Below the pieces are notes generated by a model. That model searched no databases and was not told the origin of the DNA. It saw only the letters and a list, made by a program, of their open reading frames with translations. Source: Streptomyces fulvoviolaceus (lineage in GTDB: Bacteria > Actinomycetota > Actinomycetes > Streptomycetales > Streptomycetaceae). From it: a DNA stretch of 64,000 nt. The position numbers and the translations under genes are program-made. The stretch is from the NCBI RefSeq assembly GCF_000718165.1, contig NZ_JOEY01000007.1:248001-312000 (forward strand), written 5' to 3'. This document shows, in pieces, positions 16,405 to 24,774 of this stretch; the stretch's first letter is position 1, and every line of letters begins with the position of its first letter.

Positions 16405-18893
16405 CAGACCGTCACCGCCTTGCCGTCGGCGCCGGTGGCGCCCCGCGTGTACTTGGGGTGGATCAACCCCACGCAGGTGTACGGGAGTTCGGCGACCTCT
16501 TCCACCGGGACACCTCTCTGTTCGGCGAGCAGGCGTACGTGGTCCAGGTCGGCCCCCGCTCGGGCCCGCGCAAGGATCTTCCAGGGCACCCGGCGCAGCA
16601 GCACCCGGGTGGTCTCGCCGACGCCGGGCTTGACGAGGTTCACGTCGTGGATGCCGTACTCCTCGCTGATGCGCTCGACGGCCGCCCAGCCCTCCCAGGT
16701 GGGCTCCCGATCGCCGGACAGCAGTTCCTTCGCCGTCGCGTCGACCGCGTCCACGACCTCCGGGTAGCGGGCGGCGACCGCGTCGAGGAAGTCCACCGAG
16801 ACGTCGGCGCCGGCGAGTTCGCGGTAGAACTTCGCGCCGTGGAAGTCGTGCGGGCCGACGAGGTCGGAGCGCAGGACGGTGCGCGAAATGAGGCCCGAGA
16901 CCGTCGAGTTGAGGCACGCGGACGGTATGAGGAAGTCCTCGCGGGTGCCGTACGTCCGCACGCACGAGCCCGGGTCGGCGAGCACCGCGATCTCCGGGTC
17001 GAAGCCGGTGATGCCGTCGGAGACCTCGAACTCCTTGATGGCGTCGGCGAGTTCGCGGGTGATCGCGCCCTTGCCGGTCCAGCCGTCGACGAAGACGACG
17101 TCGGCCGGGTCGTGGTGGGCGGCCAGATAGCGCAGGGCGTTGGCGTCGATGCCGCGGCCGCGGACGATCGAGACGGCGTAGTGCGGCAGGTCGAGGCCGT
17201 GCCGGAACTGGGCCCAGCGTCGCATCAGGACGCCGACGGGGGTGCCGGCGCGGGCGAGGGAGACGAGCACGGGCCTCGGTGAACGCTCGGCGAGCACGAG
17301 CTCGGTGACCGCGCCGACCGCCTGCGCGAGGCGGGAGGCCGACTCCTCCAGCGCGGTGTGGAACAGCGCCTGGTACTGCTCGCTCGGCTGGTACTCCACC
17401 GGCAGCGACTCCGCGTAGTGCGCGCCGCCGCTCTGGATGGCCTCCTCGCGCTCCTCGGTCGGCGCCTCCAGCGTCACGTCCGAGAGGTCCTGCAGCAGCC
17501 AGCCGACCTCCTCGGGGGCGTACGAGGAGAAGGCGGGGCCGCGGAGGGGCTCGGGCAGCATGGCGGGCCTTTCGGGGACGTACAGCGGCTCGGGGACGTA
17601 CGACGGGACGACCGCGAGCAGGACGTGCGGGGTGTGCGCGGCGAGCTGGGCCAGCAGGCCGTCCGGCGCGTGCAGTGCGGGGGTGTCGGCGGCCGAGTCG
17701 ACGACGGCGATCACGGCGTCGAAGCCGGCGCCTGCGACGTTGTAGGCGTAGCGCTCGCCGGGGCCGTCGGCGGGGTCGTCGTGCGCCGGGAAGACCATGC
17801 GGCTGCGTATCGCGTAGCCGGGGTCGTCGACCGCGAGGACGGGTGAGCGGGTGGTGGTGGAGTAACGCACCTCGGCGTCGGCGACCTGCTCGAGTTCGCG
17901 GGCGAGCCTGAGGGGCGCGTACATCAGCTCCTCGAAGCCGAGGACGTGCACGCGGTGCGCATCTTCCGGGAGTGCCTCTGCGAGCCTTGCCGCCATCGCG
18001 GGCAGGGCGCCTTCGAGGCGGGTGCGGTGGTGGGGGGTGAAGCCGTGCCTTCCGCCGTCGGGGAGGCCGCGAGGCCAGCGCAGTTCAACTCGCTTGACGT
18101 TGTGCGGTGGCTGCGGGCCGGTGGGGGCTGGTCGCGCAGTTCCCCGCGCCCCTAGGTGGGTCGACTCGAACCTTGCCACCAGGGCCTGGCCCTTCTCCAG
18201 TACCCCCTCGGGCAGTCGTACGGTGCCCGACGCCGCTGCCACCAGGTCCACCCTCGCGCCGATCTCCCGCGCGAAGTCGTCCAACCGGCCTGCGTCCGCG
18301 GGCGAGCGCATGTCGACCAGGGCCACCACTACGTACCGGCGCCGCGGATAGCGCTCGTGAAGATCCCGGATCGTGTTCAGGACAGTGTTGCCCGTGGAGA
18401 ACTCGTCGTCGACGAGGACCAGGGGGCCGTCGCCGACCAGCAGGGCCGGGTCCTCCGGGAGGAGGAGGTGGGAGGTGGCGTGGGAGTGGGACTCCTCGAA
18501 GCCGCCCGCCGGGGCGATGCCGGGGACGGGGCGGCGGGTGGAGTGGAGGTAAGGGGCGAGGCCCACGCCGTCGGCGACGGAGTGGCCGAGGCCGGTGGCG
18601 GTCTCCGCGTACCCGAGGACGACCGCCGTACGGGCCTCCTCGGCGCCGAGGAGGTCACGGACGCGGCGGCCGAGCGCGAACCCGTGGCCGTACACGACGG
18701 ACGGCGACTGCGGCACGTGCTTGCCCAGCACGTTCGACACGAGCAGATGCGCCCGCTTGGGGTTGCGGCGCAGCGCGAGCCCCAGCAGGTCGGTCAGCCG
18801 GTCGTCGCCGACGAGTTCGACACCGAGCCGCTCGGCGACCCAGGTGCCGGACCAGACTCCGTCCGGCACCCCGTTGTTCACTGCCTTGTTCAT
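16404..18893 (-). CDS. Fused phosphoribosyltransferase-TRSP / PRTase-PELOTA (StiP-like) protein of the ter cluster
   Basis: 829 residues. Module 1 (about 15-240) is a PRTase-like fold with the PRPP motif VLVDDEFSTGNT at 159-170 and a HSHATSHLLLP stretch. The TRSP domain (about 285-430) has its eponymous T-R-S-P at 348-351. Module 2 (about 430-700) is a second PRTase-like domain of the StiP group with LVSLARAGTPVG (552-563) and a PRPP-like FVDGWTGKGA at 601-610. The end (about 750-815; LRRVPWKILARARAGADLDHVRLLAEQRGVPVEEV) fits a PELOTA/L7Ae-type RNA-binding domain. In other bacteria these are usually two neighbouring proteins. Residues 246-264, in the linker between module 1 and TRSP, are encoded by a dispersed genomic repeat. 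It lies between the citrate-lyase-like gene (24-base gap) and the HAD gene (1-base overlap). A role in making a ribosyl-linked metabolite is inferred from the family. Confidence 0.85.
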   Translation of the reverse strand: MNKAVNNGVPDGVWSGTWVAERLGVELVGDDRLTDLLGLALRRNPKRAHLLVSNVLGKHVPQSPSVVYGHGFALGRRVRDLLGAEEARTAVVLGYAETATGLGHSVADGVGLAPYLHSTRRPVPGIAPAGGFEESHSHATSHLLLPEDPALLVGDGPLVLVDDEFSTGNTVLNTIRDLHERYPRRRYVVVALVDMRSPADAGRLDDFAREIGARVDLVAAASGTVRLPEGVLEKGQALVARFESTHLGARGTARPAPTGPQPPHNVKRVELRWPRGLPDGGRHGFTPHHRTRLEGALPAMAARLAEALPEDAHRVHVLGFEELMYAPLRLARELEQVADAEVRYSTTTRSPVLAVDDPGYAIRSRMVFPAHDDPADGPGERYAYNVAGAGFDAVIAVVDSAADTPALHAPDGLLAQLAAHTPHVLLAVVPSYVPEPLYVPERPAMLPEPLRGPAFSSYAPEEVGWLLQDLSDVTLEAPTEEREEAIQSGGAHYAESLPVEYQPSEQYQALFHTALEESASRLAQAVGAVTELVLAERSPRPVLVSLARAGTPVGVLMRRWAQFRHGLDLPHYAVSIVRGRGIDANALRYLAAHHDPADVVFVDGWTGKGAITRELADAIKEFEVSDGITGFDPEIAVLADPGSCVRTYGTREDFLIPSACLNSTVSGLISRTVLRSDLVGPHDFHGAKFYRELAGADVSVDFLDAVAARYPEVVDAVDATAKELLSGDREPTWEGWAAVERISEEYGIHDVNLVKPGVGETTRVLLRRVPWKILARARAGADLDHVRLLAEQRGVPVEEVAELPYTCVGLIHPKYTRGATGADGKAVTV
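18101..18158. repeat. Dispersed GC-rich repeat, family B, inside a coding sequence
   Basis: The stretch contains GGTGGGGGCTGGTCGCGC followed by CCCCGCGCCCCT, the hallmark of a repeat normally found between Streptomyces genes (from general knowledge) and seen here also at 43234-43300 and, more diverged, at 21107-21180. At this site it is in frame with the 829-residue protein and encodes residues about 246-264 (LGARGTARPAPTGPQPPH). Confidence 0.75.
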
Positions 18894-18917
18894 ACGTCCC
18901 TTGGTGTTCAGCGGTAA

Positions 18918-20087
18918 TCAGCCGGGAAGTCCGGCGGCGAGCAGCTCCACGAAGCCGATGTCCTCGTTCGCCACCCCGAAGACCTCGGCGCGCAGCATGG
19001 TGCGCTCGGCCCAGGCGCGGTGCGGCTTCACCTCGTTCATCTTGTTCGTGTACTGCGACCGCAGCACACCTCCACCGTCGCGCTCGGGCCGCAGAATGTC
19101 CTGCGCATCACTGAACTCCTCGTGACTGACCACCGACAGCGCGTGTACGGGCAGGACGTGGGAGGGGTGGATGCAGGTCTTGCCGAGCAGGCCGTTGGCC
19201 TGGTCGAGGGAGATCTCGCGCAGCAGGCCGTCCATGGCGTGCTCGATGAGCGCCTCGCGCAGCTCCTCGGCCTGGCCCTCCAGGAAGGGGCTGCGGCGCA
19301 GCTGCGGCTTGAACATGCGCTCCTGGACGCGGAAGTACTCCCAGACCGGCCCGGTCACCGTGAACCCGGTGCCGTCGGCCCGCCCCAGCATGTTCACCAC
19401 GTCGGCGATCACGGAGGCGACGATCTGGACGTCCCAGGCGGTCATGTCGGGGGCCCGGCGCAGGCCGTACGAGGAGCAGAAGTCGGTCACGCCGAGGCGG
19501 ATCGCGAGCACCCGGTCGCGGTACTTGTCGACCGCGCGGGCGATGCCCTCCAGGGTCTCCACCCGCGACTCGCGGTACATCAGCTCGGGCGACTCCAGCA
19601 CCGGCATGGCGAACAGGCGACGGCCGCTCGCGCTCTCGGCGCTGGTCAAGGCCTCCAGGAAGGGGATGCCGCGCTCCTCGGTGAACTTCGGGAGCACGAA
19701 TCCGGACAGCAGCCGGACGGCGGGACCGAGGCGCCGTACTAGATCGGGGATCTGTTCGGGGGCACGGACGCGGATGAACAGCAGCGGCAGATCCGCCTGC
19801 GGCCCGCGTCCGGCGAGGTCCGTGAACTGGCGGACGAGGTTCTCCTCGCCCTCCGGGACGTCCTCGTCACCGATCGAGTCTTCCAGGCACAGCACCATCG
19901 AGACCACGCCGAGTCCGGCCTGCTTGAGGATGTCGTCGGCCAGCCGGGGCCGCGTGGCCGGGCTGTAGAGCGTGGCACCCAGGGCCACGGAGAGCAGCCG
20001 GGACGAGGAGTCCGCGGTGAACTCGCAGGGCTCCTGGTGGAAGAGGCGCTGACGCACCTCAGGGGCGATGTGCCCGAAATGACGCAT
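18918..20087 (-). CDS. HpcH/HpaI aldolase/citrate-lyase-like protein of the ter cluster
   Basis: 389 residues. The ATG at 20087 is chosen because GGGGGAG lies 4 bases upstream; a longer start near 20114 is possible. ALGATLYSPATRPRLADDILKQ opens the TIM barrel, and SMVLCLEDSIGDEDV supplies the conserved catalytic-pocket Asp/Glu (LEDS). LLFIRVRAPEQI has the Arg that holds the CoA-ester carboxylate, FVLPKFTEERG and AMPVLESPELMY carry the P-K and metal-binding Glu, and LAIRLGVTDFCSSYGLRR the late Asp. This subclass is the CoA-lyase-like member described with TerD/PRTase/HAD genes. It probably forms or breaks a C-C bond in the ter-linked metabolite pathway. It is the first gene of the operon running to 15586 and is divergent from a TerD gene. 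Confidence 0.86.
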   Translation of the reverse strand: MRHFGHIAPEVRQRLFHQEPCEFTADSSSRLLSVALGATLYSPATRPRLADDILKQAGLGVVSMVLCLEDSIGDEDVPEGEENLVRQFTDLAGRGPQADLPLLFIRVRAPEQIPDLVRRLGPAVRLLSGFVLPKFTEERGIPFLEALTSAESASGRRLFAMPVLESPELMYRESRVETLEGIARAVDKYRDRVLAIRLGVTDFCSSYGLRRAPDMTAWDVQIVASVIADVVNMLGRADGTGFTVTGPVWEYFRVQERMFKPQLRRSPFLEGQAEELREALIEHAMDGLLREISLDQANGLLGKTCIHPSHVLPVHALSVVSHEEFSDAQDILRPERDGGGVLRSQYTNKMNEVKPHRAWAERTMLRAEVFGVANEDIGFVELLAAGLPG

Positions 20088-20283
20088 ATGACTCCCCCGT
20101 GGCAGCTGTGTCATCTGTGAACCCTTCACAGGTGGCCGGTAATAGTACGTACAAACCCATGTCAGAGGTTCCCACCGGGCATGAACTTCAGGTAACTCGG
20201 CCATGTCGACGTCAATTCGAAACAGCCGGGGATCCGGCACCCCCACGTTGTCGTGATCAGGACGGAGAGGGCAGGATGACCGC

Positions 20284-21096
20284 ATGACGCACGCGATGCT
20301 GAAAGGGTCGAACGTCCCGCTGGAGGCCACCACGGTGCGCGCCGTGCTGCGCTGGGCGCCCGGGCAGGGGGTCCCGGTCGTGGACGCCTCGGCACTGCTC
20401 CTCGGCCCCGACGGTCGTGTGCGCTCCGACGAGGACTTCGTCTTCTACAACCAACCCCGGCACCCCTCCGGGAAGGTCTGGCTACTCGGCAAGAAGCGGG
20501 ACACCGAAGGCCCCACCGACACGATCCAGACAGATCTCACCGGTGTCGAGCCCGACGTCAGCCAGATTCTGCTGGTCGCTTCGGCGGACGACGACACCTT
20601 CGACCGCGTGACGGGGCTGCGCATCCTGCTGTACGACGCGGCCGTCGCGGGCGGCGAACCACTGTTCCACTTCGACATCAAGCCGGAGACCGGCGAGGAG
20701 ACCGCGCTGATCTGCGGCGAGCTGTACCGGCGCGGGGACAGCTGGAAGTTCCGTGCCCTGGGCGAGGGCTATTCGAACGGGCTGAAGGGCCTCGCGACCG
20801 ACTTCGGCATCTCGGTGGACGAGTCGGAGGCGGCCCAGGCCGTACCCGAGGTCTCCCAGCCCCTGCCCCCGGAACAGCCCACGGCAGGCGTACCGGCCCA
20901 GCCCGCGTACGGCTTCCCCCAGCCGGCCACCCAGCCCGCCTACGGCTACCCGCAGCCGGCGACCCAGACTCCGGCTGCGGCGGCGACAGCAGGTGCACCG
21001 TCGGGCTACGGCTATCCGCCCCCGGTGGCCGCGGTACCGGCCACGTCCACGGAGTTCCGCCTGCCACCCCAAGGGCCACAGTTCATCGGGCGCTAG
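20284..21096 (+). CDS. TerD family protein with PQPAYGY-repeat C-terminal tail
   Basis: 270 residues, ATG at 20284. Residues about 1-190 are a TerD/CABP fold: [39 protein letters not shown] (D-x-D-x-x-x-x-L...D-x-x-F-V-F-Y-N, the Ca2+-binding strand and loop), [11 protein letters not shown] and a [39 protein letters not shown] ending shared with the other TerD proteins here. Residues about 190-270 are a disordered tail with near-repeats of [11 protein letters not shown], similar to the Pro/Gln/Tyr tails of streptomycete TerD-like proteins that may cluster at membranes. TerD proteins bind Ca2+ and answer tellurite, phage and oxidative stress. It is divergent from the metabolic ter operon across 196 bases that should hold both promoters. 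Confidence 0.9.
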   Translation: MTHAMLKGSNVPLEATTVRAVLRWAPGQGVPVVDASALLLGPDGRVRSDEDFVFYNQPRHPSGKVWLLGKKRDTEGPTDTIQTDLTGVEPDVSQILLVASADDDTFDRVTGLRILLYDAAVAGGEPLFHFDIKPETGEETALICGELYRRGDSWKFRALGEGYSNGLKGLATDFGISVDESEAAQAVPEVSQPLPPEQPTAGVPAQPAYGFPQPATQPAYGYPQPATQTPAAAATAGAPSGYGYPPPVAAVPATSTEFRLPPQGPQFIGR

Positions 21097-21106
21097 GGGA
21101 AGCGCC

Positions 21107-21180
21107 CCAGGGGCGCGGGGCCGTATCGATGTGCGGCTCCGCCGCGTGGACGCGACAAGCCGGACACGACCCGCAGCCGC
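21107..21180. repeat. Dispersed GC-rich repeat, family B (diverged copy)
   Basis: CAGGGGCGCGGGG (21108-21120) is followed by GTATCGATGTGCGGCTCCGC and GCGTGGACGCGACAAGC. It is clearly related to the reverse complement of 43234-43300 (about four in five positions alike by eye). It fills the space between two convergent TerD-family genes. Confidence 0.7.
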
Positions 21181-21229
21181 CGTCTCGGCGAACACCCCGA
21201 GCTGTCGGGCGAAGGGCCGAGACTCGGCG

Positions 21230-21967
21230 TCAGCGTCCCGCCCCCGCCTTGTAGCCCCGTCCCCACTGCAGTCCCCACCCGTACAACCGATCCAGCTCCG
21301 CCTGGAACCCGTACACGAACTGCACCTCGCGCCGGACGATCAACTCGCCCTTGACGTTCTCGATCATGACGACCGCGCAGGAGCGGGCCTGCGGGTGGCG
21401 TTCGTCGAGGCCTATCTCGATGCGCGGCCCGTTGCTCGGGTACAGCGTCACGATCGCGTGCGTGCGGTCGAACGCCGGCGTCTGGTCGTAGATGTACACG
21501 AAGACCAGGAGCCGCTTGATCGCGTCCCGGTGGTCGAGGTTGACGTAGATCGTCTCGCCGGACGCCGACCCGAACCGGTCGTCCCCGCTGAGCTTCACGT
21601 ACGGCGCCGCGTTGACGTCGCCGAAGTAGCTGCCGAGCGGCTGTACGACGCCCTTGGAGCCGTCCTGGAGCTCGTACAGGCAGCCCAGGTCGAGGTCGAC
21701 GTTGACCATGCTCTGGCTGTGGCCGAGCACCTCCGGCGGCTTGAGCGCCTTGAAGGGGTGCCGCAGCAGACTGTCGCGCTGCGAGCCGCCGAAGTCGGAC
21801 GTCCGCATCCGCCAGTTCAGGTTGATGCGCAGATGCCCGGTGGCCGCGCCCTGCTTGGTGAGCGAGACCCGGTCGTGCCGTTTGGTCAGCCGAATCGAGT
21901 TGGTGGCGGCACTGCCCGAGTCGAACTCGGCCTCGCGCCCACGCCGGAGTCCGTCGAAGAAACCCAT
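21230..21967 (-). CDS. TerA-like (TerD-superfamily) tellurium resistance protein
   Basis: 245 residues from the ATG at 21967, four bases after GGGGGCGG. It opens MGFFDGLRRGREAEFDSGSAATN, then NSIRLTKRHDRVSLTKQG (the TerD-family start with the K-x-x-x-V-S-L-x-K pattern), LGCLYELQDGSKGVVQPLGSYFGDVNAAPYVKLSGDDR (the TerA-type Ca2+-binding strand and acidic loop), LVFVYIYDQTPAFDRTHAIVTLYPSNGPRIEIGLDE and a C-terminal QFVYGFQAELDRLYGWGLQWGRGYKAGAG. Length and order fit TerA/TerF-like proteins. It would act with TerD and TerC at the inner face of the membrane. A hairpin terminator separates it from terC upstream on the same strand, so it has its own promoter. Confidence 0.87.
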   Translation of the reverse strand: MGFFDGLRRGREAEFDSGSAATNSIRLTKRHDRVSLTKQGAATGHLRINLNWRMRTSDFGGSQRDSLLRHPFKALKPPEVLGHSQSMVNVDLDLGCLYELQDGSKGVVQPLGSYFGDVNAAPYVKLSGDDRFGSASGETIYVNLDHRDAIKRLLVFVYIYDQTPAFDRTHAIVTLYPSNGPRIEIGLDERHPQARSCAVVMIENVKGELIVRREVQFVYGFQAELDRLYGWGLQWGRGYKAGAGR

Positions 21968-22097
21968 TACCGCCCCCACGTTCGTCAAAGACCGGCGGGG
22001 CGGCCGAAGGACACGTCCCTGACGGCCGCCCCGCACAGAGCGTTCCTCACCCGGACCCGGTTCACACGCGCGGCGACACGCACCCGCGGCAAAAGAA

Positions 22098-22156
22098 AGC
22101 CTGTGTCACATCCCCAGCCGGGCGGCGTGCGCCCGGGTGAGCATGTGACACAGGCT
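22098..22156 (-). terminator. Strong intrinsic terminator of the terC-like transcript
   Basis: AGCCTGTGTCACAT (22098-22111) pairs perfectly with ATGTGACACAGGCT (22143-22156). Inside, CCGGGC/GCCCGG forms a second stem. Read leftward, the stem is followed by a TTTCTTTT tract, so it stops transcripts from the gene at 22197. Confidence 0.88.
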
Positions 22157-22196
22157 CTGAGCCGCAGGTGCGCCCCCGGAGGCGAACCGAGCCGTG

Positions 22197-23345
22197 CTAC
22201 AGCCCCGCCGAGACCTCAGTCTTCTCGTCAGAGCCCGTCGCTTTTCCCTCGGCCTCCGCCAGGCGCTTGTTGCGGCGCACGGAGGACCAGAAGGACCAGC
22301 CGATCAGGAGCACACCGACCCCACCGGTGATGAGCTCGCTGATCTCGTACTGGATGGTGACCAGAAGGATCACGGCGAGGGCGCCGATCGCGTAGTGCGC
22401 GCCGTGCTCCAGGTAGACGTAGTCGTCGAGGGTGCCCTGGCGGACGAGGTACACGGTCAGGGACCGGACGTACATCGCGCCGATGCCCAGACCCAGCGCC
22501 ATCAGGACGATGTCGTTGGTGATGGCGAACGCACCGATCACACCGTCGAAGGAGAAGGACGCGTCCAGGACCTCGAGGTAGAGGAACATGAAGAACGCGG
22601 CCTTGCCGGCCATGACGACCGCCGAGCGGGGCTTGCCCTGTCGTTCGGCGGCTTCCTCCGCCTCGTGCTCGCGTTCCTCCTCCTCTTCGAGCCTGTCCTC
22701 GAAGTAGCCGGAGAGACCACCGACGATCATGTAGGTGATGAGGCCCGCGACACCGGAGATGAGGACCGTCTCCGCCTTGTCGACGTGTGTGCCGCCGTGC
22801 TGGTGGGCGTGGGTCGCAAAGGTCATCGCGGAGATCATCAGCACGATCAGGGCGATGCAGACCGACAGCATGTCGATCTTGCCGAGCTTGGCCAGCGGCC
22901 GCTCCAGCCAGGCGAGCCACTTGATGTCGCGGTCCTCGAAGATGAAGTCGAGGAAGATCATCAGCAGGAACATGCCACCGAAGGCGGCGATCGACGGGTG
23001 GGCGTCCGTCACCAGCTGCTGGTAACGGTCCTTGTCGGTGAGGGCGAGGTCGACGGCCTCGATCGGGCCCATCGAGGCGCTGACCGCCACGATGACGACG
23101 GGGAACACCAGTCGCATGCCGAAGACGGCGATGAGGACGCCGATGGTGAGGAAGATCTTCTGCCAGAAGGCACTCATCTTCTTCAGGATTCCGGCGTTGA
23201 CCACTGCGTTGTCGAAGGACAGCGAGATCTCGAGGACGGAGAGGATCGCCACGATACCGAAGCCGGTCCACCCCCCGTAGAAGACCGCCGCGACGAGGCC
23301 GAGCGCGGTGACCGCGAACGACCAGCCGAAGGTTTTCAGAACCAC
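22197..23345 (-). CDS. TerC-superfamily DUF475 integral membrane protein
   Basis: 382 residues, about nine hydrophobic segments. Two membrane motifs carry acidic residues typical of the TerC fold: LEISLSFDNAVVN (38-50, Asp45) and LEVLDASFSFDGVIGAFA (258-275, Asp267). A His-rich loop (THAHQHGGTH, 178-187) and an acidic/charged cytoplasmic loop (EEEEREHEAEEAAERQ) lie in the middle. These are features of the DUF475 branch of TerC, proposed membrane partners of TerD and metal (Ca2+/Mn2+) transport or sensing. Its upstream neighbours on the same strand are two TerD genes, and a terminator follows it. The start at 23345 is an ATG. Confidence 0.9.
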   Translation of the reverse strand: MVLKTFGWSFAVTALGLVAAVFYGGWTGFGIVAILSVLEISLSFDNAVVNAGILKKMSAFWQKIFLTIGVLIAVFGMRLVFPVVIVAVSASMGPIEAVDLALTDKDRYQQLVTDAHPSIAAFGGMFLLMIFLDFIFEDRDIKWLAWLERPLAKLGKIDMLSVCIALIVLMISAMTFATHAHQHGGTHVDKAETVLISGVAGLITYMIVGGLSGYFEDRLEEEEEREHEAEEAAERQGKPRSAVVMAGKAAFFMFLYLEVLDASFSFDGVIGAFAITNDIVLMALGLGIGAMYVRSLTVYLVRQGTLDDYVYLEHGAHYAIGALAVILLVTIQYEISELITGGVGVLLIGWSFWSSVRRNKRLAEAEGKATGSDEKTEVSAGL

Positions 23346-23394
23346 TGGCTACCCAATCCTGTAAGTACGGGTCTCTGCCGCGCCGTACTCGGCT

Positions 23395-23970
23395 TTACGA
23401 AACGTTGACTCCGAAGTCTAGAGCGATGCCGCGCAGGCCCGACGCGTACCCCTGCCCAACGGCCCTGAACTTCCATTCGCCCTGGTACCGGTAGACCTCG
23501 CCGAAGATCATCGCAGTCTCGGTGGAGGCGTCCTCGCTGAGGTCGTAGCGGGCGAGTTCCTGGCCGTCGGCCTGGTTGGCCACGCGGATGAAGGCGTTGC
23601 TGACCTGGCCGAAGGTCTGGCCGCGCTCGTCGGCCATATGGATGGAGACCGGGAAGACGATCTTGTCGACGTCGGCGGGCACCTTGGAGAGGTCGATCAG
23701 CAGCGACTCGTCGTCGCCCTCGCCCTCACCGGTGAGGTTGTCGCCGGTGTGCTCGACCGAGCCGTCCGGGCTCTTGAGCTGGTTGTAGAAGACGAACCAC
23801 TCATCCCCCAGCACCCGGCCGTTGTTGCACATCAGTGCGCTGGCGTCGAGGTCGAAGGGCGCGCCGGTGGTGGAGCGCGCGTCCCAGCCGAGCCCGACCA
23901 ACACCTGGGTGAGGTTGGGTGCGGCTTTGGACAGGGAGACATTGCCTCCCTTGGCGAGCGTGACGCCCAT
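23395..23970 (-). CDS. terD: TerD family Ca2+-binding stress protein
   Basis: 191 residues from the ATG at 23970, fixed by the family start [15 protein letters not shown] and by GGGAGGAC upstream. It keeps the two conserved acidic loops: [26 protein letters not shown] and [37 protein letters not shown], the latter holding the Ca2+-binding [11 protein letters not shown]. It ends [53 protein letters not shown]. TerD gives resistance to tellurite, bacteriophage, colicin and oxidants in other bacteria and influences calcium and development in Streptomyces. It is about 70% identical by eye to the next TerD (24086-24661), so it is a tandem duplicate. Confidence 0.95.
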   Translation of the reverse strand: MGVTLAKGGNVSLSKAAPNLTQVLVGLGWDARSTTGAPFDLDASALMCNNGRVLGDEWFVFYNQLKSPDGSVEHTGDNLTGEGEGDDESLLIDLSKVPADVDKIVFPVSIHMADERGQTFGQVSNAFIRVANQADGQELARYDLSEDASTETAMIFGEVYRYQGEWKFRAVGQGYASGLRGIALDFGVNVS

Positions 23971-24038
23971 GATGCTTGTCCTCCCCGAGACGGTGCTGCT
24001 TCTCTGCTTGTCCTGCACTTCCCCAGAGGGGACCCCCA

Positions 24039-24065
24039 GGCGCCGCACGCAGACGGTGCGGCGCC
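24039..24065 (-). terminator. Hairpin between the two terD genes
   Basis: GGCGCCGCAC (24039-24048) pairs with GTGCGGCGCC (24056-24065), 20 bases beyond the stop of the upstream terD. It may attenuate transcription into the second copy. Confidence 0.6.
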
Positions 24066-24085
24066 GGAGGACGAGACGCGCCGAC

Positions 24086-24661
24086 TCAGACGTTGACGCC
24101 GAAGTCCTGGGCGATGCCGCGCAGGCCCGAGGCGTAGCCCTGGCCGATGGCGCGGAACTTCCACTCCGCGCCGTTGCGGTAGAGCTCGCCGAAGACCATG
24201 GCGGTCTCGGTGGAGGCGTCCTCGGAGAGGTCGTACCGGGCGATCTCGGCGCCGCCGGCCTGGTTCACGACGCGGATGAACGCGTTGCGCACCTGACCGA
24301 AGGACTGCTGACGGTTCTCGGCGTCGTAGATCGACACCGGGAAGACGATCTTGTCGACGTCGGCCGGGACGCCCGCGAGGTTGACCTTGACCTGCTCGTC
24401 GTCGCCCTCCCCCTCACCGGTGATGTTGTCGCCGGTGTGCTCGACCGAGCCGTCGGCGCTCTTGAGGTTGTTGAAGAAGACGAAGTTCGCATCACTGGCG
24501 ACCTTGCCGGCCGAGTTCACCAGCAGGGCGCTGGCATCCAGGTCGAAGTCGGTGCCGGTCGTGGTGCGGACGTCCCACCCGAGACCGACGATGACCGCGG
24601 TCAGGCCAGGCGCCTCCTTGCTCAGTGATACGTTGCCGCCCTTACTGAGGCTGACTCCCAC
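24086..24661 (-). CDS. terD: TerD family Ca2+-binding stress protein
   Basis: 191 residues, GTG start at 24661 with GGAGGAC upstream. Motifs match the neighbouring copy: [107 protein letters not shown] and the conserved [50 protein letters not shown]. The two acidic loops are the Ca2+ sites of the family. It is the first gene of the group leading to terD and the DUF475 gene. The region upstream has a -10-like TAGGAT on this strand, about 75 bases before the start. Confidence 0.95.
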   Translation of the reverse strand: MGVSLSKGGNVSLSKEAPGLTAVIVGLGWDVRTTTGTDFDLDASALLVNSAGKVASDANFVFFNNLKSADGSVEHTGDNITGEGEGDDEQVKVNLAGVPADVDKIVFPVSIYDAENRQQSFGQVRNAFIRVVNQAGGAEIARYDLSEDASTETAMVFGELYRNGAEWKFRAIGQGYASGLRGIAQDFGVNV

Positions 24662-24774
24662 GAGTCCTCCATTGGTGTCCAGGGGCGGGGAGCCCCGCCG
24701 TGCGTTCGATGTCGGATCAACGAGTCGATCCTAGTGACGGGTTCCCGACCCCCGCAGTCCCTGGACCCGATGAA

